Translations under genes and position numbers: made by a program
Shown: one piece after another, positions 25,927-33,858 of the stretch
Layout: every line of letters starts with the position of its first letter
Numbering within the stretch: position 1 is the stretch's first letter
The notes under the pieces: generated by a model
What the model saw: only the letters and a program-made list of their open reading frames with translations
Told to the model about the DNA's origin: nothing
Databases searched by the model: none
Origin: a bacterium TMED88
Lineage (GTDB): Bacteria; Myxococcota_A; UBA9160; UBA4427
Assembly: GCA_002171515.1 (NCBI GenBank)
Contig: NHEP01000128.1
Span: 1-34,778, forward strand
Direction: 5' to 3'
DNA: 34,778 nt

Positions 25927-26047
25927 CGTTTATAAGTCAATGAACCGATGGACCCGAACGAGGTCAGCCGATCTTCTTTGGGATCAGACCCGTGTGGTCC
26001 CGTAAGGAAAGCCAAGAGGAATACTCGGAGCAATGGGAGAGTCACTG

Positions 26048-27376
26048 ATGAGACGATACAAGGGCTGGAGGAAGATCCAATCGACTTTGGCCATCGCGAC
26101 CCTTGCTGTCTTGGGTGAGTCCGGCTGCGGCATTTCTGGAACTCAAGACAACAATATTTTTGGTTTTCGAGAAGAGGTGTCGGCGGAGGAAGGGGGCGTC
26201 TACGTCAGCCAGCTTGAAAACCCATTGGTTTGGGGCTGGACGGAAGCCGACGATCTCACTTTTGAACGGCTCGATCCGGCCTCAGACCAGATCGCCCGGC
26301 AGCGATACTTCAGCGAAACTGGGGAAGCCGTCGTGGTGACCGGCGATCAGCCGGTCTTTTCGGGCAATTCGCTGGAATATGTCGGCCTGGTCAGTTCAGT
26401 CACGATTGAGAGTATGGAAGAGGACTCAGACCGAGCCCTGTGATTCTTTGAGTTGCCTTCGCTCAGCCTACCGTCTGACCACAGTCCGGTGACCCTGGAA
26501 CTCTCCCGACGGTTTGGGCAAGATCATCTTTCCCCCAACCCCGTGCTCGAAACAATTCAGATGCGGCTCTCGGATGATGTGATTGTGTTGCCTGTGCATG
26601 TCCATAACTTCACAGCCCTTGATGGTACCCCGGCCCTCACCGGCCTCACGGAGAGAATGGTTTTCGATTGGTTCGATCCGGGTCGTGTCGTCACAGATTC
26701 GGTGGCCTCCTATTATGACTCGGTGCCTGGGGTCGATCGGGTCTATTCACAGGTCAAACAAGGCATGCTTCGCCCGCCTCGCTACATCGAGCCCGACCGG
26801 GCCTGGAATGCCGCGGGCATCCAGTTTCATTTAGAGAGCTTCGAAAACGTACCCCAAGAACTTGGATTGGAGGCACGGAACAGTACGGCCGGACTCCAAA
26901 GTCTCTCCGAAGCCGCCGCGGCTTTCGGAACCATCTGCGGTTCTCAGCCGACCCGGATACGCGACTTCGTCGAGGCTGACCTGGCTGAGACACCGGGGAT
27001 CCATATCTACCTGGGGGGCCGGCTCGAAAGCAACGCATTCCTCAGCGATCTGACTGGCGTTGCTTGTAAACCCTTCAGTACCGCGCTTTGTAATGCCTCT
27101 CTCGGCGGGAATAAATTCATCGCGGTCGATATCGGCTATCCGCAATTTGGGCCAAATGTCCTCGGCCACGAACTCGGTCACATGCTGGGCTTGGACCATA
27201 CATGGCTGGCATCGGCTTGCGGCGATGGGCTTGGGCCCTTTGGTGTGGATCCTGAAGAAAATATTATGGTCCCGGGTGAGGGGACGAATCTGACCGAAGC
27301 GCAGATCGAGCGAGCCAGAACGTACGCTTGCCTCTGGCTCAATCGCTGGGGCATTTCGCAGCCGGCCTGCTCCTAG
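26048..27376 (+). pseudogene. Metzincin-type zinc metalloprotease lipoprotein gene with an in-frame TGA
   Basis: A lipoprotein metalloprotease interrupted by one stop. ATG 26048 has GGGAGA seven bases upstream and opens a signal peptide with lipobox GESGC. After about 130 residues the frame meets TGA (26441-26443). Without any shift it then continues for 310 residues as FFELPSLSLPSDHSPVTLEL and onward, to HELGHMLGLDH, the zinc-binding HExxHxxGxxH of metzincins. The second part has no convincing start of its own (TTG at 26453 only) and no signal. Change of a single base (TGA from TGG) would explain it. A nonsense mutation, a sequencing error or stop readthrough are the alternatives. It stands alone between the second LLM gene and the split-barrel gene. 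Confidence 0.75.
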
Positions 27377-27480
27377 GCGGGCGAAGGCAAAGAAATTCAC
27401 CTCATCAATCATCTGCTTTCGGTCAAAATCGGTTTCGTCTCCTTTGCGTACCCTCTAACCTCGATCACAAAAAAGGCACG

Positions 27481-27939
27481 ATGAAACGCTTGCTCAACAT
27501 CGTGCTTCTCAGCAGCCTCGGCCTTTGCCTGCTGGTCGCAGCCTATGTCCCCTACGCGATCTTGATTCAAAATCCTGAGGTGATCGCCGAGCTCATCGAA
27601 AGCCCCGGTGGTGATCGAGCGAAGCGCGTCATGTTGATCACCCTGCCGAGTGGACGCCGGCTGCCGGTCAATTATCTCTTCGAGGCCCCTTTCGTCTACG
27701 CCGGCGCAGATGGCTCTTGGTGGCGCGAGCTTGAAGCGGAAGCAGACGAAGGCTTTCCGGTCTCTCTCCTCATCCAAGGAAAAACCTACCGGGGGTCCGC
27801 ACGCGCCGTGCGGGACGATCCGCATTACACACAAGAAATCTTCACGCGACTTCGGCCCAATGCAATCCCGGGTTTCGGCACGTTGGTCGAGGTTCGACTT
27901 GAATCTGCGGCTAAAATAGAAGCCGGTATGGAGCAATGA
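27481..27939 (+). CDS. Small membrane-anchored split-barrel protein, F420-nitroreductase-like
   Basis: A 152-residue protein. Residues 1-30 hold a signal-anchor helix (LLSSLGLCLLVAAYVPYAIL). The remainder resembles a short split beta-barrel of the PNPOx/DUF385 kind: VMLITLPSGRRLPVNYLFEA, FVYAGADGSWWREL, and VSLLIQGKTYRGSARAV followed by a C-terminal strand FGTLVEVRLES. The order (TM helix, TTxG-like strand, aromatic Trp-Trp segment) parallels the protein at 12552-13019. ATG 27481 is preceded by AAAAGG. The epoxide-hydrolase-like gene follows after 40 bases, probably in the same transcript. Assignment to the F420 family is tentative because the cofactor motif is degenerate. Confidence 0.6.
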   Translation: MKRLLNIVLLSSLGLCLLVAAYVPYAILIQNPEVIAELIESPGGDRAKRVMLITLPSGRRLPVNYLFEAPFVYAGADGSWWRELEAEADEGFPVSLLIQGKTYRGSARAVRDDPHYTQEIFTRLRPNAIPGFGTLVEVRLESAAKIEAGMEQ

Positions 27940-27979
27940 ACCACCTTCAGCAGCCAAAAGATGGGACAAGGAGTAAACC

Positions 27980-28345
27980 ATGGATGCGGATCAGATCATT
28001 CGAACATTTTGCGAACACTGGAATCGCAGCGATGTCGACGCGATTGTCGATTCCTTCACCGACGACGCGCTCTATCACAATATCCCGATGGAACCCTGCC
28101 AAGGAAAGGATGCCATTCGAGCCTTTATCGGTGGAATGTTCGGCGGAATGGCGAAATCCGTCCACTTCGAGATCAAGCATCAAGTGGTCAACAGATTGGT
28201 CGTGATGAACGAACGCATTGATACACTGGTCCTACAAGACCGCGAAGTGCGCCTGCCGGTCTGCGGGATCTTCGAACTCACCGAGGGCGGAAAAATCTCG
28301 GCGTGGCGCGACTACTTCGACTTAGCGCAGTTCACCGGTCAGTAG
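27980..28345 (+). CDS. Limonene-1,2-epoxide hydrolase-like enzyme (LEH family)
   Basis: A 121-residue SnoaL-fold enzyme. All five active-site positions of the Rhodococcus limonene-epoxide hydrolase can be placed: Tyr32 and Asn34 (LYHNIPM), Arg79 and Asp81 (ERIDTL), and Asp111 (WRDYFDL), with nearly the same spacing. This strongly suggests a one-step addition of water to an epoxide. The family also includes mycobacterial EphG-like enzymes acting on sterol-type epoxides. AAGGAG sits six bases before ATG 27980. It follows the split-barrel gene by 40 bases. In this setting it could detoxify or process epoxides made by the P450 encoded at the right edge, which is inference. Confidence 0.9.
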   Translation: MDADQIIRTFCEHWNRSDVDAIVDSFTDDALYHNIPMEPCQGKDAIRAFIGGMFGGMAKSVHFEIKHQVVNRLVVMNERIDTLVLQDREVRLPVCGIFELTEGGKISAWRDYFDLAQFTGQ

Positions 28346-28386
28346 CGCTTCTCTCCGTCGGCAGTTGGCGCTCGAGTCTGGGCGGG

Positions 28387-28426
28387 GCGCTCTTTGGCGA
28401 GGACTTCAGCTCCTCGCGGAGAGCGC
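28387..28426. terminator. Nested double-stem hairpin between convergent genes
   Basis: The outer arms GCGCTCT (28387-28393) and AGAGCGC (28420-28426), and inner arms GCGAGGA (28397-28403) and TCCTCGC (28411-28417), are both perfect, with loop CTTCAGC. Two stacked 7 bp GC-rich stems lie between the convergent LEH and DUF4336 genes, so a bidirectional terminator is likely although a T-tract is missing. Confidence 0.6.
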
Positions 28427-28462
28427 TTGTCCGTGACAAACCAAATCCGTGTTCGGAGACCT

Positions 28463-29140
28463 TCAGGGAACCTTGAGCTGGTCCAAGATTCGCCGCAGGG
28501 TCTGATTGGCTCCGTCGGAGAGTACGCTGTCATGGCACATGGATAGATGCCTGACCTCTAAATCTCTCAAAGGAGCAAGAGATTTCCTGAAGGCGGATCG
28601 ATCCCTGACCAGAGCTCGAAAGAGGGGCTCGCACTTCACCTGACGGTCAATCCCCATCAAGATCGCAAAAAGACGGGTGAAACCCTTCGAGCGAGGAATA
28701 AAAAAACAGAAATCAGTGGCGATCAGCCCGCCAGACGCCCGGTGAAAAAAGAGTGACTCGTTGAGCTTTGGCATTCCGTCGATGGGCCATCGCTGAAGAT
28801 CAGCGCCAAAGAGCGCATCGAATTGCGGACCCAACTCATCACCCACTTCTAAATCGGAACGCTTCTGGGTGAGACCAGCCGGGCCAAAACTTTTCGCATC
28901 GGGAAATTCATTCATCCACTCGCCTAGAGAGAGATGGTGAAGGAGATTGGGAGAGACGATCGCACGGACTTCGCCAATTTCCTCTAGGGCGGCCTTCCGT
29001 TCTAATGTGAAGGGCACCGGCGAGATCAAGATCAGGCCGCCATCGGGCAACCCGCAAACAGTCATCCGAGTATTAAGCTTCAGGCCCCCGAATCGGAGAT
29101 CGGACGGGACGGTCCACAGACGCTCAGCCACACATTGCAT
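28463..29140 (-). CDS. DUF4336 protein (metallo-beta-lactamase-like)
   Basis: A 225-residue DUF4336 protein, related to metallo-beta-lactamase folds. It begins with the family pattern MQCVAERLWTVPSDLRFGGL and MTVCGLPDGGLILISPVP, then IVSPNLLHHLSLGEWMNEFP, where the HH pair corresponds to the metal-site region of the fold, and SGGLIATDFCFFIPRS in the second half. Metal binding is uncertain because the classical HxHxDH is absent. It lies 77 bases downstream of the amidohydrolase on the same strand and probably shares its transcript. Only a weak Shine-Dalgarno is visible before ATG 29140. The function of the family is unknown. Confidence 0.8.
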   Translation of the reverse strand: MQCVAERLWTVPSDLRFGGLKLNTRMTVCGLPDGGLILISPVPFTLERKAALEEIGEVRAIVSPNLLHHLSLGEWMNEFPDAKSFGPAGLTQKRSDLEVGDELGPQFDALFGADLQRWPIDGMPKLNESLFFHRASGGLIATDFCFFIPRSKGFTRLFAILMGIDRQVKCEPLFRALVRDRSAFRKSLAPLRDLEVRHLSMCHDSVLSDGANQTLRRILDQLKVP

Positions 29141-29217
29141 GCCATTGAGAATACTGGCTTTCGGTCGGCGACCGCTACAGATGGAATAAACCCGCGCATG
29201 GAAGAGCAGGAGCCGGC

Positions 29218-30921
29218 CTAGCGTCGCCCTCGTACGATTCCGCCCGGACGCTCTCCCGTCGCTTCGCCTTGCTCAAAAGTCACCCGCCCGGACTTGATCG
29301 TGTGGAGATAACCGTCCACAGGTTGCATCAGGCGAGGCCCGCCCGCGGGCAGATCGAAGATCATCTCTGGCACATGAAGCTGCAGTCCATCGAGGTCTAT
29401 GACGTTGATGTCAGCACACTTTCCCACCTCCAGGGAGCCCCGATCGCCCAGGCCATAGACGTCCGCTGTGGCTTGGGTCTGCTTATGCACGACGAGCTCG
29501 AGGGGCAGCCTCTCCCCCCGACTCCGACCGTTAACCCAATGCGTCAAAAGATACGTCGGGAAAGAGGCGTCGCAGATCAGGCCACAGTGTGCGCCCCCGT
29601 CGGAGAGACCCACTGCAGAAGCAGGGTGTTCGATCATCGATCGAATGGCGTCGTGATTAAACTCAACGTAACTACCCAGTGGCGAAAACAAGAAAGCTGC
29701 CCCCTCCCGCTCCATCAGCCAATCAAGCGCCACAGCCTCAGGAGTACGCCCTTCCCTTTGAGCACAAGCCGCAATGGAGCGATCTTTCGGAGGCTCGTAG
29801 TCGCAGTCGTCACCGAGCCGGAAAATCTGTTCCCAGTTGGTCACCAGAAGTTGGGCGACGCCATGTTTACTATCGGGCTTTTCGGCCAAGAGACGCTGGC
29901 GGAATGCGGGATCTCGCAAGGTGGCCATTTTCTCAGCCAACGTGGCCCGACGCAGCGGCCGAAGGCTGGGATGCAGTGCGAATGGATGAAGCGAACTTTG
30001 GAGACCGAAAAGCATCCCTGTCGGTCGGGCCGGCACTTGGGGAATCACCTTTTTTCCGTCGGCTTGAAACTGCGCTGCTTCGTCGAGCGCGGCGCGGAAA
30101 GCATGGGGACGGCTTGGGTCTTGGGCCATGCTGTACGTGACCGTCAAACCGCCCATCTGCGCGATTTCGCGCACCCAGGCTTTTTCTTCTTCTTGATGCA
30201 TGATTCCATCTGAAATCATCTGAAAAACAGACTCGCCCGCTTTCGACATGCCTTGCGCGACAGCAAGAAGTTCATTGGGAAGCGCCGTGGTGCCAGGGAT
30301 CAGCCCGTGGCGGGACGCGTGCAGAATCGTTCGACTCGTCGAGAAGCCCAGTGCCCCCTCTCGAATGGCTTGGCCAACGAGCTCACCCATTCTTTCAAGC
30401 TGGCCTGCATCCAGATCGTCTTCGTGGGCGGCTTGACCCGAGACGTACGCTCTCAGCGCAGCGTGGGGAACCTGCGCTCCCACGTCGAGAGTGCGCGGCA
30501 TCGCCTCAAGCGCATCGAGATATTCCCCAAAACTCTCCCACTGCCAGTCGATCCCCTCATGGAGTGCGGTCCCAGGAATATCCTCGACGGCTTCCATCAG
30601 CTCGATCAAGAAGTCCCGCTCATCGGGCCGCGCCGGCGCAAACCCCACACCGCAGTTTCCCATGACAATCGTGGTTGCCCCGTGCAGAGAAGACGGTGCC
30701 ATATCGGCATCCCAGGTCACTTGCCCGTCATAGTGAGTATGGATGTCGACCCAACCAGGCGCGACAATCGCCCCATCGGCATCGATTTCACGGTGACCCG
30801 GCCCGGCGACTCCGCCAACCTGGGTAATGAGTCCGTCTTTCACAGCCAAGTCGCCCGAAAAGCGCTGGGCACCGGTGCCATCAACAAGGGTCCCATTGCG
30901 GATGACGAGATCATTTTGCAC
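29218..30921 (-). CDS. N-acyl-D-amino-acid deacylase-like amidohydrolase, second copy
   Basis: A 567-residue amidohydrolase closely related to the one at 7601-9361. It has LVIRNGTLVDGTGAQRF at the start, HTHYDGQVTWD (His61, His63), IVMGNCGVGFAPARP, and SDGGAHCGLICD near the C-terminus. The final sandwich segment (LGDRGSLEVGKCADINVIDL) closes the fold. GTG 30921 is chosen because AAGGAG lies six bases upstream. The two copies share nearly the same motifs but differ enough in the body to suggest old duplication or different substrates. It is followed by the DUF4336 gene on the same strand. Confidence 0.93.
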   Translation of the reverse strand: MQNDLVIRNGTLVDGTGAQRFSGDLAVKDGLITQVGGVAGPGHREIDADGAIVAPGWVDIHTHYDGQVTWDADMAPSSLHGATTIVMGNCGVGFAPARPDERDFLIELMEAVEDIPGTALHEGIDWQWESFGEYLDALEAMPRTLDVGAQVPHAALRAYVSGQAAHEDDLDAGQLERMGELVGQAIREGALGFSTSRTILHASRHGLIPGTTALPNELLAVAQGMSKAGESVFQMISDGIMHQEEEKAWVREIAQMGGLTVTYSMAQDPSRPHAFRAALDEAAQFQADGKKVIPQVPARPTGMLFGLQSSLHPFALHPSLRPLRRATLAEKMATLRDPAFRQRLLAEKPDSKHGVAQLLVTNWEQIFRLGDDCDYEPPKDRSIAACAQREGRTPEAVALDWLMEREGAAFLFSPLGSYVEFNHDAIRSMIEHPASAVGLSDGGAHCGLICDASFPTYLLTHWVNGRSRGERLPLELVVHKQTQATADVYGLGDRGSLEVGKCADINVIDLDGLQLHVPEMIFDLPAGGPRLMQPVDGYLHTIKSGRVTFEQGEATGERPGGIVRGRR

Positions 30922-31133
30922 GCGATTCTCCTTACAACGTCAGCCCCCTAGAGTAACTCGCAGCTGGTCAGGAGGCTAGATGCCTGAACGATCACGATGG
31001 CTCGGCCCTGCTTTCGGATCACTCAAGGGCGATCCAAAGAGCGAATCCAAGTGGCTTCATGGGCCAGCGGAAACCTGAAGGCCTGCCGCACAGGGTGGCC
31101 CCCCTCCTCCACCGGGAAAGCTCGGCCCCTTAC

Positions 31134-32074
31134 TCAGTCGCCCGAATGCTCTGACGCGCTGAGCATCTCAAAGACGGCCTGGGCTGCGATCGTATGACCG
31201 TCCGCGTTGGGATGCTGGTCCAGCGGTGAAACCCAAAGCTCAGGGGCAGATCGGCCGCGAAATGCTGGAAGGACCGACAAAGTCTTCATTCGCTCCTCAT
31301 TTCCGAATCGAAGAATTTCATCGACCGCCGCCTCAAGAGGGTAGTCCTCTCGCAGTTCAAAAAGGACCGGAAAAATGACGAGAGCAAATCGAGCGCTCAA
31401 TCGACCTGCTTCCGCTTGGAGATACTGAAGATTCGCCTGGGCCCTACGCCACTCGCGCGTCTGTTGTTCATTTCCGATGTAACCACTACTCAGACGACCG
31501 AGATACTCGTCCGAGCGCCTCGCTTATGCGTCCCGGTCAACAAAATAACGCCACAAGTGATTGGCCCAAGCGAGGTGACGCTCTCTACACCGTCTCGAAG
31601 GAAAAAGACGACAACAACCCAGTCGGGCTCAAAGCCTTCCGCAACGGAATCGAAAAGATGAATCCAATCCGAAGTCATACTGGCTAGGATGCCCGCACTG
31701 AACGACTCATAGAGAGGCCCACCTTGGCGCTGCGATTCTTCCTTGAGCTTTGCCGCAATGAGGCTGACGAAAGGATCAACCTCCCTTACTCCTGATCCGT
31801 AGGGAAAAGAATCTCCAACAAAAAGAATTCGTCGAGTACCTGGAAGCTTCGACAGGCCCAACGGTGGGTGTCGGATCACAAACCCCCTCCCACCCACTTC
31901 AAAGGCGCTCTAAGATCGTCGAATCTGTTGCTCTGGCAGGCGCTCGTACCACGGCTCACTCCAGAACAACCAAAAAAACACTTCAGCAACGCCGAGAACC
32001 AGCAACACAGACAATGCGAGGGCCGTCACGCGAAAGGCCACAGGTCTCTCAAGTTTTCCTTGGTTCGGGGTCAT
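31134..32074 (-). pseudogene. Broken SGNH/GDSL-hydrolase-like gene
   Basis: An SGNH-type gene broken at least twice. ATG 32074 (weak GAG upstream) opens an N-terminal TM segment (FRVTALALSVLLVLGVAEVFFW). The frame meets TAG at 31912-31910. Continuing in frame gives FVIRHPPLGLSKLPGTRRIL, then block I FVGDSFPYGSG and VVVVFFLRDG, ending at a frameshift near 31490-31560. A different frame then supplies GYIGNEQQTREWRRAQANL, ARFALVIFPVLFELREDYP and block V LDQHPNADGH to the stop at 31134. Sequence between blocks I and V seems short, so part may be deleted. The intact gene at 2068-3213 shows the same fold but is not a near copy. Confidence 0.75.
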
Positions 32075-32315
32075 ATTGCTCGTTAGTATAACTTGACCGA
32101 TCGCGAGCCAAAGAATTCTGCGTGCGAAAGGTCCCAGACCCCGTTGAAGTACAACCAAATAAGGCAGAAAGATTCAGTGCGGAATGTCTTCCCGCTCCTC
32201 CGGGCACATCGAGAGACAAGATCGCTACGAACCTCCACGGAGTATCGGCCAAAGCCGAACTCGTTCCGGACAGACGAGATAGAGTGGCCTTCAAACTAGA
32301 GAAGTCGAATAAGCG

Positions 32316-32927
32316 ATGAAAAAAAAACATTCGAGCCTCGACGATGCACTTCGAGAGTCGATGACACCCGAAGCGTGTCAGATCTCCGGAGGTCGCGGCC
32401 TCTTTATGGAGGTCAACGACACGTCAACGGGCCTCATTTGGATGACAACATCGACCGTGACCCTCCCCGACTATCGCAATCTCGCGATTGAACCGCCGCT
32501 CACGAAAACAGGCGTGGGTTACGCAGCGATGGACCGAGCCGCCTTCTTATCCTCTCCCGGATCAAACCAAGGCGAGATCCTGCATCGAGAGATCGGCGGT
32601 TGGGACTGGATCAACGTCGCCAAACCCATGGAGATCATTCCGCCGGAGAATGAAGGCGGGCCGCTTAGAATCAGCGTCCAGAAGGCACACGTCATTGGGT
32701 TTGAGGCCAACCGAAGTGTGTCCATTTTGCGGCTACCTCATGGTGACTATGTCGAGCTCGTTGGAAAGAGTACCGATGATGTAAAATTGACTCTGCCCAG
32801 GGGGGGCGCCCTGGAAAAAATCGATCTCAGAAACCCATGGGTGGTCACGCTGCCCTCGCCGACGGATGCCTACTTCTGGCTTGGGAAGACCATGCGGAGT
32901 TTCCAGGGGCCGGTCACACTGCCCTAG
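32316..32927 (+). CDS. Protein of unknown function
   Basis: A 203-residue protein that I do not recognise. It has no signal peptide or TM helix, starts with a basic Lys-rich MKKKHSSLDDALRES and then is mostly beta-strand-like with many aromatics, for example GLIWMTTSTVTLPDY, HREIGGWDWINVAKPMEI, and FWLGKTMRSFQGPVTLP at the end. Codon use looks coding (a long frame with no competing family match). No clear Shine-Dalgarno precedes ATG 32316. It is divergent from the broken SGNH gene. A cytoplasmic, beta-rich binding protein is all that can be said. Confidence 0.6.
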   Translation: MKKKHSSLDDALRESMTPEACQISGGRGLFMEVNDTSTGLIWMTTSTVTLPDYRNLAIEPPLTKTGVGYAAMDRAAFLSSPGSNQGEILHREIGGWDWINVAKPMEIIPPENEGGPLRISVQKAHVIGFEANRSVSILRLPHGDYVELVGKSTDDVKLTLPRGGALEKIDLRNPWVVTLPSPTDAYFWLGKTMRSFQGPVTLP

Positions 32928-33127
32928 ACTCTCGATTCGGAAATTCAAGCGCCAATTGGAGTCGTTATCGCCCTTCTGGATCGCTTGGAATTGCTTGATT
33001 GAGGAACAAATCCAAACGCCCTGTATCAGATGCGCGCGGGGGAGCGACATGTCATCATCGCCCTTGGATTGAAGACTTAGCGCCGAGCCAGGGCACGTTC
33101 GATCACAGAATGGAGAGAGGCAAAGAT

Positions 33128-33808
33128 ATGAATAACGAAGCAATGATCTGCCGAGTGGCCTTGGCTTGCCTTGTCGTATTCCTTTTCTCGGCAGGCTGCC
33201 AAGAGAGCGAATCCCCTTCCTCTCCTCCTCAGGCCCATCTCGTTGCGGAACCGAACCCTGTCCCGGCGGGAATCGATCTGGGAAAAACAACCATCTCCTG
33301 GAGCATTACTGGCAATCCGAGGGGCTATATCTCCATCTCGATTGATGGAGAAGAACCAAGAATATTCGCCGAATTTGATCAACCCGGTTCTCAAGAGGCG
33401 GCCTGGATCGAACAGGGGTCCGCTTATGAATTTCGGCTCTATCAAGAATCGAATCCCACGACTCCCCTCAAGACCCTGACCGTGGCTCGAGAAAAGACTC
33501 GGGTAACCGCCAACGGAGAGACCACCGGGACGATCTCGGCAAAACCCAACCCGGTGCCAGCGGGCCCTGGACCGGGCGCGACCACCATCAGCTGGGTGCT
33601 CTCAGAGGGCGAGAAAGCACAGATCTTTGTTTCAACGGGCGGAGAGGAAGAGGAAAAACTCTTCGCCGAGGTGGCCACAAGCGGAGCGCGAGAGGTCGAC
33701 TGGGTGAGTGATGACCGAATCCGCTTCCGCCTCTATGATGGGCACTCCAAAGAAGCACTCCTCGACGAGGTTTTCGTGACCCGGAGTAAAACAGCCGCTC
33801 AGCCGTAA
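33128..33808 (+). CDS. Lipoprotein with two tandem NPVPAG-type Ig-like domains
   Basis: A 226-residue lipoprotein. ATG 33128 has GAGAGAGG seven bases upstream, followed by a signal peptide with lipobox FSAGC (Cys24). The mature part is a duplication: residues about 40-121 and 138-219 both run PNPVPAG, then TTISW, then a GGEE/DGEE-type turn before [IL]FAE, then FRLY, then a [VL]TVAR / VFVTR end. This looks like a two-copy immunoglobulin-like beta-sandwich. The two copies diverge at many sites, so the duplication is old. Such domains often sit in cell-surface proteins as spacers or binding modules; here they make up the whole protein. It converges with the P450 gene. Confidence 0.85.
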   Translation: MNNEAMICRVALACLVVFLFSAGCQESESPSSPPQAHLVAEPNPVPAGIDLGKTTISWSITGNPRGYISISIDGEEPRIFAEFDQPGSQEAAWIEQGSAYEFRLYQESNPTTPLKTLTVAREKTRVTANGETTGTISAKPNPVPAGPGPGATTISWVLSEGEKAQIFVSTGGEEEEKLFAEVATSGAREVDWVSDDRIRFRLYDGHSKEALLDEVFVTRSKTAAQP

Positions 33809-33858
33809 CCGCAAGCCTCAGCGATCATCCGCGGGTCAACAATCCCCCCTTGGTCCAA

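Noticed and set aside
30253-30951. Plus-strand frame of 232 codons opposite the second amidohydrolase
   Set aside because: It is antisense to a clear gene and has no recognisable domain.
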